Positions 45,391 to 54,543 of a stretch of DNA of 64,000 bases are shown here, piece by piece (the stretch's first letter is position 1; each line of letters begins with the position of its first letter). This DNA comes from DATBVX01 sp963810775. GTDB taxonomy: Bacteria; Pseudomonadota; Gammaproteobacteria; Steroidobacterales; Steroidobacteraceae. Both the position numbers and the translations under genes were made by a program. Under the pieces are notes generated by a model. It saw nothing but the letters and a program-made list of their open reading frames with translations. It was not told the DNA's origin and searched no databases. The stretch spans positions 124,001 through 188,000 of the forward strand of contig CAWEOT010000001.1 in NCBI GenBank assembly GCA_963810775.1. The letters run 5' to 3'.

Positions 45391-46476
45391 GTGCCGCGAA
45401 TCCTCGATCGTTACATCCTGCGCGAAGTGACCCTGACGTGGCTCGCAGTCACGGGCGTGCTGCTGATCATTCTCGTGACCAACCAGATGGCACGCGTGCT
45501 CGAGCGGGCCGCCGAGCACCGCTTCCCGCGCGAGGTCGTGCTGGCGCTGATCGCCTTCAGCTCGCTCGAGAATCTTACGGTCTTGGTGCCGGTGGGCCTG
45601 TTGCTCGCGATCGTGCTCGCCTTCGGCCGGCTGTACCACGAGAGTGAGATGGCGGCCATGCAGGCCTGCGGCGTCAGCGTAGCGCGCTTAAGTATGCCGG
45701 TTCTCGTCTTGACCACCGTGCTGGCCGTGCTGCTGGGCTGGCTGTCACTGGAACTCGCGCCCAGTGCGGCCGTTCATGTCCAGGCGCTACGTAGCGTCGC
45801 GATGCGCGATGCGGAATTCGGCAATCTCGAGCCCGGCCGCTTTCACACCTTTGGCGATTCCGACGCGGTGTTCTACGCCGGGGGCGTCGACCCCGACGGA
45901 ACGCTGCGCGACGTATTCGTCAAGCGCAGCCGCGCCGAGCGGGTGGAAATCGCGGTCGCCGCCCAGGCGCGGCACGTGGTGAGCGAAGGCGGTTTGCTGC
46001 ATACCCTGGTGCTGGAGAACGGTCGTCGCTACGAGGGCATTCCCGGTAGCCCGGAATTCCGCATCACGGAATTCGAGGAGCACGGTATCCCGGTGCGCCT
46101 GCCGGAGGCAGAGCTGACGACCAGCAAGCTCGAGCTCAAAACGACCGCCGAGCTGCTCGTCTCGCGCAGTGCGGAGGATCGCGCCGAGCTGGCATGGCGC
46201 TTGTCGATGCCGACCATGGCCTTCGTGCTGACATTGCTCGCCGTGCCGTTGTCGCGCCTGCGACCGCGCCAGGGACGCTACGCTCGAATCGGCCTCGCGA
46301 TCCTCTTGTATTTCGTCTATTCGAACCTGCTGTCCGCAGCGAAGGTCTGGCTGGCACGCGGCACCATCCCTCAGGTGCTCGGATTGTGGTGGGTGCACCT
46401 CCTGATCGCGGCGCTGGCACTCTTCGCGCTGATGCAAAGAGCGATATGGCTGCGATTGCGGGCCAAGCGAGCGTAG
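45391..46476 (+). CDS. lptF: LPS export ABC permease LptF
   Basis: Inner-membrane permease that with LptG and LptB lifts lipopolysaccharide out of the membrane to LptC/LptA. About 361 residues: helices at the N-terminus (RYILREVTLTWLAVTGVLLI), a periplasmic beta-jellyroll (about 130-255), and three C-terminal helices. I choose GTG 45391 because GGTGAT (45381-45386) pairs well with 16S rRNA at suitable spacing and the protein then begins PRILDRYILREV like other LptF. In-frame TTG 45358 and GTG 45382 are alternatives. Confidence 0.9.
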   Translation: MPRILDRYILREVTLTWLAVTGVLLIILVTNQMARVLERAAEHRFPREVVLALIAFSSLENLTVLVPVGLLLAIVLAFGRLYHESEMAAMQACGVSVARLSMPVLVLTTVLAVLLGWLSLELAPSAAVHVQALRSVAMRDAEFGNLEPGRFHTFGDSDAVFYAGGVDPDGTLRDVFVKRSRAERVEIAVAAQARHVVSEGGLLHTLVLENGRRYEGIPGSPEFRITEFEEHGIPVRLPEAELTTSKLELKTTAELLVSRSAEDRAELAWRLSMPTMAFVLTLLAVPLSRLRPRQGRYARIGLAILLYFVYSNLLSAAKVWLARGTIPQVLGLWWVHLLIAALALFALMQRAIWLRLRAKRA

Positions 46477-46480
46477 GCGC

Positions 46481-47551
46481 ATGAGAATCATCGATCGCTA
46501 CATCATCAGCACGATCCTGCTCTATAGCGCCATGGTGCTCGGCGTGCTCCTGACGCTCGGCGGCCTGTTCGTTTTCATCGGCCAGCAGGACGACATCGGC
46601 GTAGGCAGCTATCGGGCGAGCGATGCGTTGCTCTTCACTGTGCTCAATCTGCCGCAGCAGGCCTTCGAGCTGATGCCGATTGCGGTGCTCATCGGTGCGC
46701 TGCTGGGACTCGGCATCCTGGCTCGCGGCAGTGAGCTGGTCGTGGTTCGCGCGGCCGGTGTGTCGGTGACGCGCATCGCCGTTTCGGCGGGGGTGGCGGG
46801 CCTGCTGATCGCGATCGTGACCGCCCTGCTGGGCGAAGTGGTCGCGCCACCGGTGCAGAAGTTCGCGCGTCAGCAAAAGGCTTTCAGCAAGTTCTCCGAT
46901 GTCAGCTTCGCTGGCTCAGGCAGCGCCTGGGTGAAAGACGGCAGCACCATCATCAGCGTACACGAGCAGTCGGGCGATAACCTGTTCGGCGGAGTGTATG
47001 TGTTCCGCTTCTCGGGTCCGCGAGTGCTCCTCAGCGTGGGTCATGCGAGCCGCGCAATCCTGGGCGAGACAGCCGGCCACTGGCGGTTGGACGGTTACAC
47101 CGAGACGCGTTTCGAGGACGATCGCACCGTCACGACGCCCAAGTCGAATCTCGAGCTCGAGACCAAGGTCAATCCTGGATTCCTCGGTATTGCCGCGAGT
47201 GAGCCGCGTCAGCTGCCGTCGATGGATCTGTGGCGACTGATTGGTCATCTGCGCTCCAATGGGCTGGAAGCTGACAGCTACGTGTTTGCGTTCTGGTCGA
47301 GAATCGCCCGCACTTGCGCGATCATCATAGTGGCAATTCTTGCCGTACCGTTTGCGTTGGGCCCCTTGCGTTCGTCGGGCGCGGGCGCGCGTATCGTGAT
47401 CGGCGTGCTGATTGGGGTGGCGTTCTTCCTGGTGCAGCGGACGCTGGAGAGCGGCAGCATCATTTTCAATCTCGATCCGGTGATCCTCGCGTGGGTACCG
47501 ACGGCGTCGCTGGCGCTGCTCACACTGATTCTGATCGCGCGGACTCGTTAG
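46481..47551 (+). CDS. lptG: LPS export ABC permease LptG
   Basis: Second permease of the LptB2FG transporter. 356 residues, starting MRIIDRYIISTILLYSAMVL; six membrane helices with the periplasmic jellyroll domain in the middle (about 125-255) and NLPQQAFELMPIAVLIGALLG before it. It lies 4 bp after lptF, so both are made together. A dispersed palindromic element begins 10 bp after its stop. Confidence 0.94.
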   Translation: MRIIDRYIISTILLYSAMVLGVLLTLGGLFVFIGQQDDIGVGSYRASDALLFTVLNLPQQAFELMPIAVLIGALLGLGILARGSELVVVRAAGVSVTRIAVSAGVAGLLIAIVTALLGEVVAPPVQKFARQQKAFSKFSDVSFAGSGSAWVKDGSTIISVHEQSGDNLFGGVYVFRFSGPRVLLSVGHASRAILGETAGHWRLDGYTETRFEDDRTVTTPKSNLELETKVNPGFLGIAASEPRQLPSMDLWRLIGHLRSNGLEADSYVFAFWSRIARTCAIIIVAILAVPFALGPLRSSGAGARIVIGVLIGVAFFLVQRTLESGSIIFNLDPVILAWVPTASLALLTLILIARTR

Positions 47552-47560
47552 CAGAAAAGT

Positions 47561-47698
47561 GGTCCGAGCCGGCCATTGGGTGGGAGTTGTGCCAACTCCG
47601 GGCTGACCACGCTCGATGACAGTGCTGCCCCGAATATGCAACCCCGCAAACATTGCTCGCCCGAGTTGGCACAATCTCCCGACCGCAATGTCCGTCTC
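47561..47698. repeat. Dispersed 138 bp palindromic element, copy B
   Basis: Inverted copy of 20471-20608. Stem arms 47582-47603 and 47659-47680, with the lower stem GGGAG/CTCCC where copy A has GGGGGG/CCCCCC, and CAACTC/GAGTTG where A has CAACCC/GGGTTG. Loop bases differ more freely. Like copy A, it sits between convergent genes (lptG and RDD), 10 and 41 bp from their stops. A role in transcription termination or mRNA stability is possible; so is a transposon-derived REP-like element. Confidence 0.85.
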
Positions 47699-47738
47699 GT
47701 CCGACTTCGATCTCGAGAGATGCGCTCAGCTTCGCCTC

Positions 47739-48194
47739 CTACGCTCTGACGACCCGCGTGCGGCTCAGGCGGTCGTGCCAGGTCAGGCGATTGGGATCGA
47801 CAAGCATCCAGAAGTAGCCGAGGCCGGCAGGCAGCAAGGAGAGAAGCGAGGCTGCGAGGCGCAACAGGACATCGCTCCAGCGCAGATTGCAGCCGTCGCT
47901 ACGCAGGACACGGATTCTCCACGCGAGCATACCGAGCGTCTGACCCGATCGCGTCCAGCTGAATCCGAAGTAGACAATGACGAGCCCCAGGAGCAGGGCG
48001 CGATACAGATATTCGAACCCGCCGACGGTTTCGCGCGTGATGGCTTCCCCGCGTGTCAGTGGCAGAAGCAGCCAGGTCACCGTCATCAGAACGGCGACGA
48101 GTAGCAACGTGTCGTAGAGAAGGGCAGCGAGCCGACGCAACAGGCCGGCCGAATTCAGATCGCCCGGTTCAGCCAGCCGCTCGCCGCCGGTCAT
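47739..48194 (-). CDS. RDD family membrane protein
   Basis: 151 residues, three hydrophobic helices (about 22-46, 65-80, 113-130). The RDD pattern appears as SAGLLRRLAALLYDTLLLVA (Arg-Asp region), SGQTLGMLAWRIRVL and DRLSRTRVV. The function of bacterial RDD proteins is mostly unknown; some are ion antiporters. Its ATG overlaps the DUF4340 stop by 4 bp, making it the last gene of an ABC-transporter-like cluster. Confidence 0.86.
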   Translation of the reverse strand: MTGGERLAEPGDLNSAGLLRRLAALLYDTLLLVAVLMTVTWLLLPLTRGEAITRETVGGFEYLYRALLLGLVIVYFGFSWTRSGQTLGMLAWRIRVLRSDGCNLRWSDVLLRLAASLLSLLPAGLGYFWMLVDPNRLTWHDRLSRTRVVRA

Positions 48195-49366
48195 GGTTTC
48201 TTTGGTTGCGCGGGCTTCGTGGTCGGCAGAGGCTGCAAGAGCTGATCAAGCGGGCGGAAGATCGTGTCGTACTTGTATGCGGGGATCGAATACACCCAGC
48301 CTTCTGTGCGTTTGGCGAGCGCTTCGCTCTCAGTGCGAAGTTCCGCAGCGGTCTTGGTTGATTCGCTCGGCGTGGGTGCAGCGGGCGCAACCGGCTTGGG
48401 CGCAGCTTCCTTCGCGGTGCCTGGCGGAGCCGGAGTGGCAGCGGAATCGTCTTTCTTCGATTGAACAAACCGCTCGTTGAGCGCTGGGTCGAAGGCACTC
48501 ATCACGCGGATCCAATGCTTATCATCGATGGCACGGCCGCGGATCGTGATTACGGCGCCATCGAACAACCGGAACTCGGCCTGCGCCGTCTCCTTGCTCC
48601 AGTCCTCATCCGCCGCAGCAGCACGGACGTCATCGAACGTCAGACCCGTGAGCGCAGAAGAGGCGGAATTGGCGGCGGTTGGGCTGGACAAGGCACGACC
48701 TTTCGGCAAACCGGTCACGCTGAAATCAGTCTGCTCACGCGCGTCGCGCTTCACGACGTATGGGGTGCCGGGCGCGGTCCGCACGCGCGCTTCCTGCACC
48801 CGCACAGCGGCGATGTCGAGAAGATTCCGATCGAGCCAATTGGCCGGCTCGCTATCGACGTTGATCTGCGGTGTCGCGAGGTAGCTCTGTGGCTGCCCGG
48901 GAACGCGCACGAACGTGGAATGCGTTCCAGAGGTCTTGCCGACGATCACGCTCTGAGGCTGCTTCGGACCGGCGAGATCGACGCGCACGCCAGTCGCCTT
49001 CGGATCCTTCACATCCTCCACACCTACCTGTGCATAGAGCTTCGGGTTCGAGGTTTTTTCTTCCACTGTCTCGAGCTGCGACAGGTCGATGAGGAGCTTG
49101 CGCACCTTGGACGAGTCCGCCGCGTAGTTCGCGCGCTCCGTCACCTGCCAGTCCGTTGCGGTCCGTTTCAGCGTTACGGTGGTCTTGTCGCCCGCCTTGA
49201 CGATGCTGAGCTGGTTGACGTCGTTGAGCGCGCCCGCAAGCCCGGGCATGACGTGATGCGCGACCGATGTATCGCGCGGCAGACTTCGTTGCAGGCTCAG
49301 GTAGATCGCCCCGGCCACGACCAACACGCCGAGCGCCAGAAGGACCATGAGACGACGCGGGGTCAT
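48191..49366 (-). CDS. DUF4340 family membrane-anchored protein
   Basis: 391 residues: N-terminal membrane anchor (LMVLLALGVLVVAGAIYLSL), then a large periplasmic DUF4340 region with LKRTATDWQVTERANYAAD and VEEKTSNPKLYAQVGVEDVK, and a Pro/Ala-rich linker (about 315-345). DUF4340 proteins follow GldG genes in many gammaproteobacteria. It lies 8 bp after gldG-like and overlaps the RDD gene, forming a five-gene unit. Function unknown. Confidence 0.87.
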   Translation of the reverse strand: MTPRRLMVLLALGVLVVAGAIYLSLQRSLPRDTSVAHHVMPGLAGALNDVNQLSIVKAGDKTTVTLKRTATDWQVTERANYAADSSKVRKLLIDLSQLETVEEKTSNPKLYAQVGVEDVKDPKATGVRVDLAGPKQPQSVIVGKTSGTHSTFVRVPGQPQSYLATPQINVDSEPANWLDRNLLDIAAVRVQEARVRTAPGTPYVVKRDAREQTDFSVTGLPKGRALSSPTAANSASSALTGLTFDDVRAAAADEDWSKETAQAEFRLFDGAVITIRGRAIDDKHWIRVMSAFDPALNERFVQSKKDDSAATPAPPGTAKEAAPKPVAPAAPTPSESTKTAAELRTESEALAKRTEGWVYSIPAYKYDTIFRPLDQLLQPLPTTKPAQPKKP

Positions 49367-49374
49367 CGGGAACT

Positions 49375-51294
49375 TCAGGTGGCCTGCGCGGCGCGGCGAC
49401 GCCGGCGCCAGAGGAAGGTGAGGAGCGCCGCGATCAGGATCAATACCGGCACCAGCGCGATGTTCAGGACTTTCAGGACGGTGCCGAGATGCTGGATGTC
49501 CTGGTCGAGACCGTGCTGGACCTGGCGCAGCTCCTTGCGGATGCGCACCTTCTCATCCTGGAAGCGAGCCAGTTCCTTTTCCTGCTCCGGAGTCAGGATC
49601 AGCGATGACTGATCGCTGCGCCGGGACTGCAGCTCGGTGAGCTTCTGCTCCGTGTCCCGAAGCTGCTGTTGCAGTTCCTGCTCCTTGGTGCGGAAGCGAC
49701 CCTCGGCATCACGTCGCAACGACTCGACGCGCTCGAACGGGCGCACGAAGCTCGCGCGCCCACGAATGCTGATCAGGTCCGCGTTGCCGGTGAGGTTATC
49801 GATTGCGTTAAAGACGAAATCGCCGTTGTTGGCCCACGCAGTCGCAAAACGCTGGCCGAAGAACGACTGGTTTCGCACCCAGAGGTTGTCGGTGAGCACG
49901 TCGGTGTCGGCGACAACAACTATATTCGCAGGCTGCGTGGATTCCTTGAGCGCCACGATGTTGGCAGCCACCGGTGCAGCCCCGGTGCCTGCCGCCGGCT
50001 TGCCGTTCGGAAACGCGGTTTTCAACTTGCCGCTGAGGCGCGCGGCAATCACGTAACGTTCACCCGTCGGCTGAAAACCGTCGCGCAGACTCGCGGGGTC
50101 GGCGAGAAAAGCAAAGCGTTCCACTGGGAGCACACCGGCCTGCTCGCTGCTCTGAATCAGCGGCTCGAAGCCGAGATTGCTGCCCGCCTTGACCTTGAAG
50201 CTGCCGACGGTAGCGGCGTTGATGTTGTTGAGCGCAGCCGTGATGACATCCTTGGCGTTGAAGCTGGACTTGTCGAAGCCGATGAAGGCGATGTGACGGG
50301 TGGGCTCACCGGTGCGCGAGCCAACTGTCAATGCATATTTCAGATCACCGACTACCTGGCGCTGGTTGAACTGCAAGCCCCAGGCCTCGAACAACGGTCC
50401 CAGTGTCGAGCTGCGATCGGCGCCCATGTTGCCGAAGGGATTCCCGGGTTGCTGAGCACCCGCCGGATCGGTTTCGGCCTGGGGATCGACGAACACCAGA
50501 GCTCGCCCACCGCGCAGCACGAACTGGTCGATGGCATAGAGAGCCGCTTGCGACAATCCCTTCGGGTGCACGAGCATCAGGACGTCGATTTCCGGATCGA
50601 TAGTGGTGAGTTCGGGTGGCAGGGTGCGCAGCGTGAACAGCTGTCCGAGTTGCTGGTTGACAACCCAGGGATCGCGCATCTGTCCCGTCATCTGGTTGAA
50701 GTCCGCGCTCATCGGCAAGGTCGTCAGCAGGCCGATCACCGGCTTCTTCGGTTGCGTCAACTCCACGACCAGTTTCGCAACGTCGTACTCCAGAAACTCC
50801 TCTTTCTCCGGTTGGAAGAAGTCGATGGCGGCGCGGCCATCGGTCGAATTGGTGCCTGCCAGACCGAAATACAGTGTCTGCCCGGTAGCGCCCAGCGGCA
50901 CGGCGGACAGACCCAACTCATCGGCGCGATCCTGCGCCTCCGAGAACGGCTCCGGGTCAACTACGTGCAGACGGATCTTGCCATTGGCTCTGGCCGCGAA
51001 TTCTTCCAGCAGCTCACGCACGCGATTCGCATAAGTCTTGATGTAAGGGACCTGGTCGGCGGCCTCGCGTGTGAAATAGAAGTACAGGTTGATCGGTTCG
51101 TCGATGTTCTTGAGGATACTTCGCGTTCCGGGCGCCAGCGTGTAGAGCCGATTCTCCGTTAGATCCGCGCGCACCCCGCGCAGCCCGTAGTTGATGATGA
51201 TGACCAGCCCGATGAAGAGCACGGCGAGCAGCAGCAGCGCGATCGCGCCGCCACGCCGATGTCCCTGCCATAACTTGCGCAACTCGAGTGCCAT
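49375..51294 (-). CDS. GldG-like ABC-associated membrane protein
   Basis: 639 residues. A membrane helix at about 18-38 precedes LTENRLYTLAPGTRSILKNI, the hallmark of the GldG/ABC_transp_aux group. A periplasmic domain and coiled coil (about 535-605) follow, then a C-terminal helix and Arg-rich tail (WRRRRRRAAQ). In Bacteroidetes GldAFG supports gliding, but homologues occur in non-gliding bacteria and their role here is unknown. It follows the permease by 6 bp. Confidence 0.88.
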   Translation of the reverse strand: MALELRKLWQGHRRGGAIALLLLAVLFIGLVIIINYGLRGVRADLTENRLYTLAPGTRSILKNIDEPINLYFYFTREAADQVPYIKTYANRVRELLEEFAARANGKIRLHVVDPEPFSEAQDRADELGLSAVPLGATGQTLYFGLAGTNSTDGRAAIDFFQPEKEEFLEYDVAKLVVELTQPKKPVIGLLTTLPMSADFNQMTGQMRDPWVVNQQLGQLFTLRTLPPELTTIDPEIDVLMLVHPKGLSQAALYAIDQFVLRGGRALVFVDPQAETDPAGAQQPGNPFGNMGADRSSTLGPLFEAWGLQFNQRQVVGDLKYALTVGSRTGEPTRHIAFIGFDKSSFNAKDVITAALNNINAATVGSFKVKAGSNLGFEPLIQSSEQAGVLPVERFAFLADPASLRDGFQPTGERYVIAARLSGKLKTAFPNGKPAAGTGAAPVAANIVALKESTQPANIVVVADTDVLTDNLWVRNQSFFGQRFATAWANNGDFVFNAIDNLTGNADLISIRGRASFVRPFERVESLRRDAEGRFRTKEQELQQQLRDTEQKLTELQSRRSDQSSLILTPEQEKELARFQDEKVRIRKELRQVQHGLDQDIQHLGTVLKVLNIALVPVLILIAALLTFLWRRRRRAAQAT

Positions 51295-51300
51295 GGGCCG

Positions 51301-52035
51301 CTAGTTTGCCTTCTTGATGTCGAGGACGATTGCGGTCGCGAGCAGCCAGCAGCCGATCATGAGCGCGAAATAAAGTACGTCGCGCAGATCGATCACGCCC
51401 TTGGAGATCGACTCGAAGTGACTGAGGAAACTGAGCGAGGCGATGGCGTCGACCAGTGCGGCTGGTGCCCAGTCACGCACCAGGTCCAGCACCAGCGGCC
51501 AGCCGCTCAGCAGGATGAAGAAGCAGAGCAGGGCGGTGAGAATGAACGCGATCACCTGGTTGCGCGTCACTGCCGACATGCACGAACCGATGGCCAGGAA
51601 TCCGCCCGACACCAGCAGGCTGCCGAGGTACGCCGCAGCGATCGCGCCGTTATCGGGATTGCCGAGATAGTTCACAGTGAGCCAGATCGGAAACGTGAGC
51701 ACTAATGCGATAGCGGCGAAGCACCACGCGGCGAGGAATTTGCCCCACACCGCCTGCGCGAGCGTGATCGGCAGCGTCATCAGCAGCTCGATGCTGCCGC
51801 TCTTACGTTCCTCGGCCCACATGCGCATCGAAATCGCAGGGATCAGGAACAGGTAGAGCCAGGGATGGAAATTGAAGAACGGCGCAAGATCCGCCTGGCC
51901 GCGTTCGTAGAAGCCGCCGAGGTAGAAGGTGAAGATGCCCGAAAGCAACAGGAAGATGATGATGAAGACGTATGCGACCGGAGTCGCGAAGTAACTGGCC
52001 AGCTCACGCCGGAACACGGCACGCACGTTTCGCAT
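51301..52035 (-). CDS. ABC-2 type permease (GldF-like)
   Basis: 244 residues with six predicted membrane helices. It starts MRNVRAVFRRELASYFATPV and contains the conserved SMRMWAEERKSGSIELLMTLP of ABC-2 permeases. The ATPase stop TGA and this ATG share one base (TGATG), so translation is coupled. Substrate unknown. Confidence 0.9.
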   Translation of the reverse strand: MRNVRAVFRRELASYFATPVAYVFIIIFLLLSGIFTFYLGGFYERGQADLAPFFNFHPWLYLFLIPAISMRMWAEERKSGSIELLMTLPITLAQAVWGKFLAAWCFAAIALVLTFPIWLTVNYLGNPDNGAIAAAYLGSLLVSGGFLAIGSCMSAVTRNQVIAFILTALLCFFILLSGWPLVLDLVRDWAPAALVDAIASLSFLSHFESISKGVIDLRDVLYFALMIGCWLLATAIVLDIKKAN

Positions 52036-52964
52036 CAGGCCCCCTGCGTCACGGCGCGAAACACTTCGTCGAGCCGGCCCGATTCAAGGTGCAATTCGCT
52101 GATCGACCATTGCTCGCGGCGCGCGAGATCGTTGAGCAGCGGCAGGATGGGCTGCCCGGATTTCGGCAGTACCGTGAGCCGCAGCTCCTTGTCACGCGAT
52201 TCGACCGCGGCGACCTGTGGAAGCGAGGCAATCACAGCGCGCGCGCGGGCAAGCTGGGCTCCATCGGCAAACCCAAGCGTCACGGCGTTGTGATAGCGCG
52301 AGCGCGCAGCGAGCGTCTGCGGTTTCTCATCCGCGACGATCCGGCCCTTGGAGATGATGATTGCGCGTGTGCAGACCGCGTCGACCTCTTCGAGGATGTG
52401 CGTCGAGATCACGATGATCTTGTCCGCGGCCATCGTGTTGAGCAGCGTCCGGATCTCGTGTTTCTGGTTCGGGTCAAGGCCATCTGTGGGCTCATCGAGG
52501 ATCAGCACCTGCGGATCGTGCAGGAGAGCCTGCGCGAGACCGACGCGACAGCGAAAACCCTTCGACAGCGTTTCGATCGTCTGCTCCAGCACCGGGCCCA
52601 GATGCAGTCGGCTGATCACATCGTCGAGCCGGCTGCGCCGGCGCTCGCCCCGCAGCGCACGCACATCGGCGATGAATTCCAGGAAGCCGCGGACCGTCAT
52701 CTCCCCGTAACTCGGCGCGCCTTCCGGTAAGTAACCCATGCAGGCCTTTGCGGCGAGCGGCTCTCGCTCGAGGTCGTGGCCGCAGACACTGGCGCGTCCC
52801 GAAGTGGGGGCCAGGAAACCCGCGATAACGCGCATGGTGGTGGACTTGCCGGCGCCGTTCGGCCCGAGGAAGCCGAGCACTTCGCCCGGCTGCACCCGGA
52901 AGCTCACGTTGTCCACAGCCGTGAGCGTGCCGTAGCGCTTGGTCAGACTTTCGATTTCGATCAT
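52035..52964 (-). CDS. ABC transporter ATPase (GldA-like)
   Basis: 309 residues: Walker A GFLGPNGAGKSTTMRVIAG, Q-loop, Walker B VLILDEPTDGLDP and H-loop STHILEEV. The signature motif reads LSKGF in place of canonical LSGGQ, which is seen in some GldA/NodI-like ATPases. The C-terminal extension (about 225-309) is the regulatory domain of this group. Head gene of a leftward cluster with permease, GldG-like, DUF4340 and RDD proteins. Confidence 0.93.
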   Translation of the reverse strand: MIEIESLTKRYGTLTAVDNVSFRVQPGEVLGFLGPNGAGKSTTMRVIAGFLAPTSGRASVCGHDLEREPLAAKACMGYLPEGAPSYGEMTVRGFLEFIADVRALRGERRRSRLDDVISRLHLGPVLEQTIETLSKGFRCRVGLAQALLHDPQVLILDEPTDGLDPNQKHEIRTLLNTMAADKIIVISTHILEEVDAVCTRAIIISKGRIVADEKPQTLAARSRYHNAVTLGFADGAQLARARAVIASLPQVAAVESRDKELRLTVLPKSGQPILPLLNDLARREQWSISELHLESGRLDEVFRAVTQGA

Positions 52965-53188
52965 TTAGTGGTCAGGCGTGCGACATCTTCGTTGTGTTTG
53001 GGAGCCTTGAGACCGAGCCGATGCGGCGCCGGTTCCCTGGGGAAGGTGCGTTTTTCCGGGGCGGCGATTGTGTCGAGCACGCGGACAAAATTCAAGGCGC
53101 GCTCGTATCGTTAGAATGAGTCGCCGTCGACCGCCGCGTCGGTGCGAAGATGAAAATGCCTTAATAGTGCGGCGGAGCAGGAGTGCGC

Positions 53189-53893
53189 ATGAGTTCGCCG
53201 GTGCGAACCGTCGGAACGCTCGTCTGGGACCTGCCGGTGAGGCTGTTTCACTGGCTGCTCGCGGCGGCGATCCTGGGCGCGTGGGTCACTCATAAGATGG
53301 GGACAGGCGCCTTCGCCTGGCATTGCTGGTTCGGTTACGCGTGCCTGGTGCTCGTCGCCTTTCGCATCGTGTGGGGTTTCGTCGGGACCCGCCATGCACG
53401 TTTCGCTGACTTTCTGTGCGGGCCTGCGGCTGTGGGGCGCTACGCGGGCAATTGGCTGTCGCCGCGCTCCGTTTCGCATCTCGGGCACAATCCCCTGGGT
53501 GGCTGGATGGTCGTCGTTCTCCTGGCGCTCGTTGCAGCTGACGGCATTACCGGGTTGTTCGCCAATGACGAGATCTTCAGCACCGGCCCCTTGTATGGAT
53601 ACGTTTCCGATGAGACCAGCGACCAGCTCTCCGCCTGGCATCGCGTGCTGGCCGACGCGCTGTGGTATGCGATCGGCCTGCACGTTCTGGCGATTACCGC
53701 CTATCTGGTGCTGCGCGGTGAGAATCTGATCGGGCCGATGCTCACCGGTCGCAAGAGCGGCAGTTGGGTCCCCGCGGATGCGCAGACTCAGAGCTCACGC
53801 TTATGGCTGGCGCTCCTGATCTGTGCCGCCTGCGCACTGCTGCTCTACGCCATCGTGGTGACGGCGCCCGAGCCCTCAATGATCCTGTTCTAG
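53189..53893 (+). CDS. Cytochrome b561-domain membrane protein
   Basis: 234 residues from ATG 53189, with CAGGAG 5 nt upstream; GTG 53183 is less likely. Four or five helices; VWDLPVRLFHWLLAAAILGAW is the signature of di-haem cytochrome b (HydC/CybB-like). Heme-ligand His candidates are in LFHWLL, WHCWFGY, SAWHRVLA and LHVLAITAYLV. It carries electrons between the quinone pool and a periplasmic partner, probably the cytochrome c' encoded opposite. The two stop codons overlap in one CTAG. Confidence 0.88.
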   Translation: MSSPVRTVGTLVWDLPVRLFHWLLAAAILGAWVTHKMGTGAFAWHCWFGYACLVLVAFRIVWGFVGTRHARFADFLCGPAAVGRYAGNWLSPRSVSHLGHNPLGGWMVVVLLALVAADGITGLFANDEIFSTGPLYGYVSDETSDQLSAWHRVLADALWYAIGLHVLAITAYLVLRGENLIGPMLTGRKSGSWVPADAQTQSSRLWLALLICAACALLLYAIVVTAPEPSMILF

Positions 53894-54402
53894 GACTGCC
53901 CTGGTGCCTTGGCCCGATACTTGTCGTGGCAGGCCTTGCACGCATCGCCAAGCTCGCCGACCGCCGCGCGCGATTTCTCCAGGCTGTCTTCCTTGGCAAC
54001 GTCGGCGAGCGCCGCTGCCTTGTTCTCCATGTTGTGCATCAACGTCGTGAACTCATCGAAGTTGTCCCAGATCTCCGCCTTGGCACGCGTCGGCGCACCA
54101 CTCCCTGAGCCCCGCGGATAGCCTTCGAGCAGCATCGGCGCCATTGTCGCCACCCGCTCGGCCCGCTTTGCGAAGTCAGCGGCATCGTAGGGAATCTTCC
54201 CCTGCGCCATGCCGGCCATCGGACCGAAGTTCCACAGGATCACCTTGTAGACCGACTGCCGATACTTGATGGCCTGCTCCTCCTTGGTCTGCGGGCGCTC
54301 CTGCGCGAGACCATCGAGCGAATACGCTGCAAACATGGCGGTTGCGGCGACTGCAATACCCAACATCGTGCGGCGCATTGCGGGCGAGGACCTGTCGGCC
54401 AT
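53890..54402 (-). CDS. Periplasmic cytochrome c' (class II)
   Basis: 170 residues from ATG 54402, with AAGGAG 7 nt upstream. The signal peptide is RRTMLGIAVAATAMFAAYSL then DGLAQE. The mature four-helix bundle ends with the C-terminal heme motif CKACHDKYRAK, as in class II cytochromes. Arg-x-x-x-Tyr-Lys (IKYRQSVYKVILWNFGPM) is typical of the N-terminal helix. It binds gases such as NO in relatives. Convergent with the cytochrome b gene, a common pairing in proteobacteria. Confidence 0.93.
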   Translation of the reverse strand: MADRSSPAMRRTMLGIAVAATAMFAAYSLDGLAQERPQTKEEQAIKYRQSVYKVILWNFGPMAGMAQGKIPYDAADFAKRAERVATMAPMLLEGYPRGSGSGAPTRAKAEIWDNFDEFTTLMHNMENKAAALADVAKEDSLEKSRAAVGELGDACKACHDKYRAKAPGQS

Positions 54403-54543
54403 GACTGTCTCCTTGCGTGGAATCCGGGGCCGCTTCTCGAGAGCGGTTGGAAAGCGAGAGTACTCAAGCTCGATTGAACTCGCCACCCGTCGTGCGCACG
54501 CGGCCGGAAACGCCGAGTCGCAGGCCTGAGCTGCGCGCCGCGC

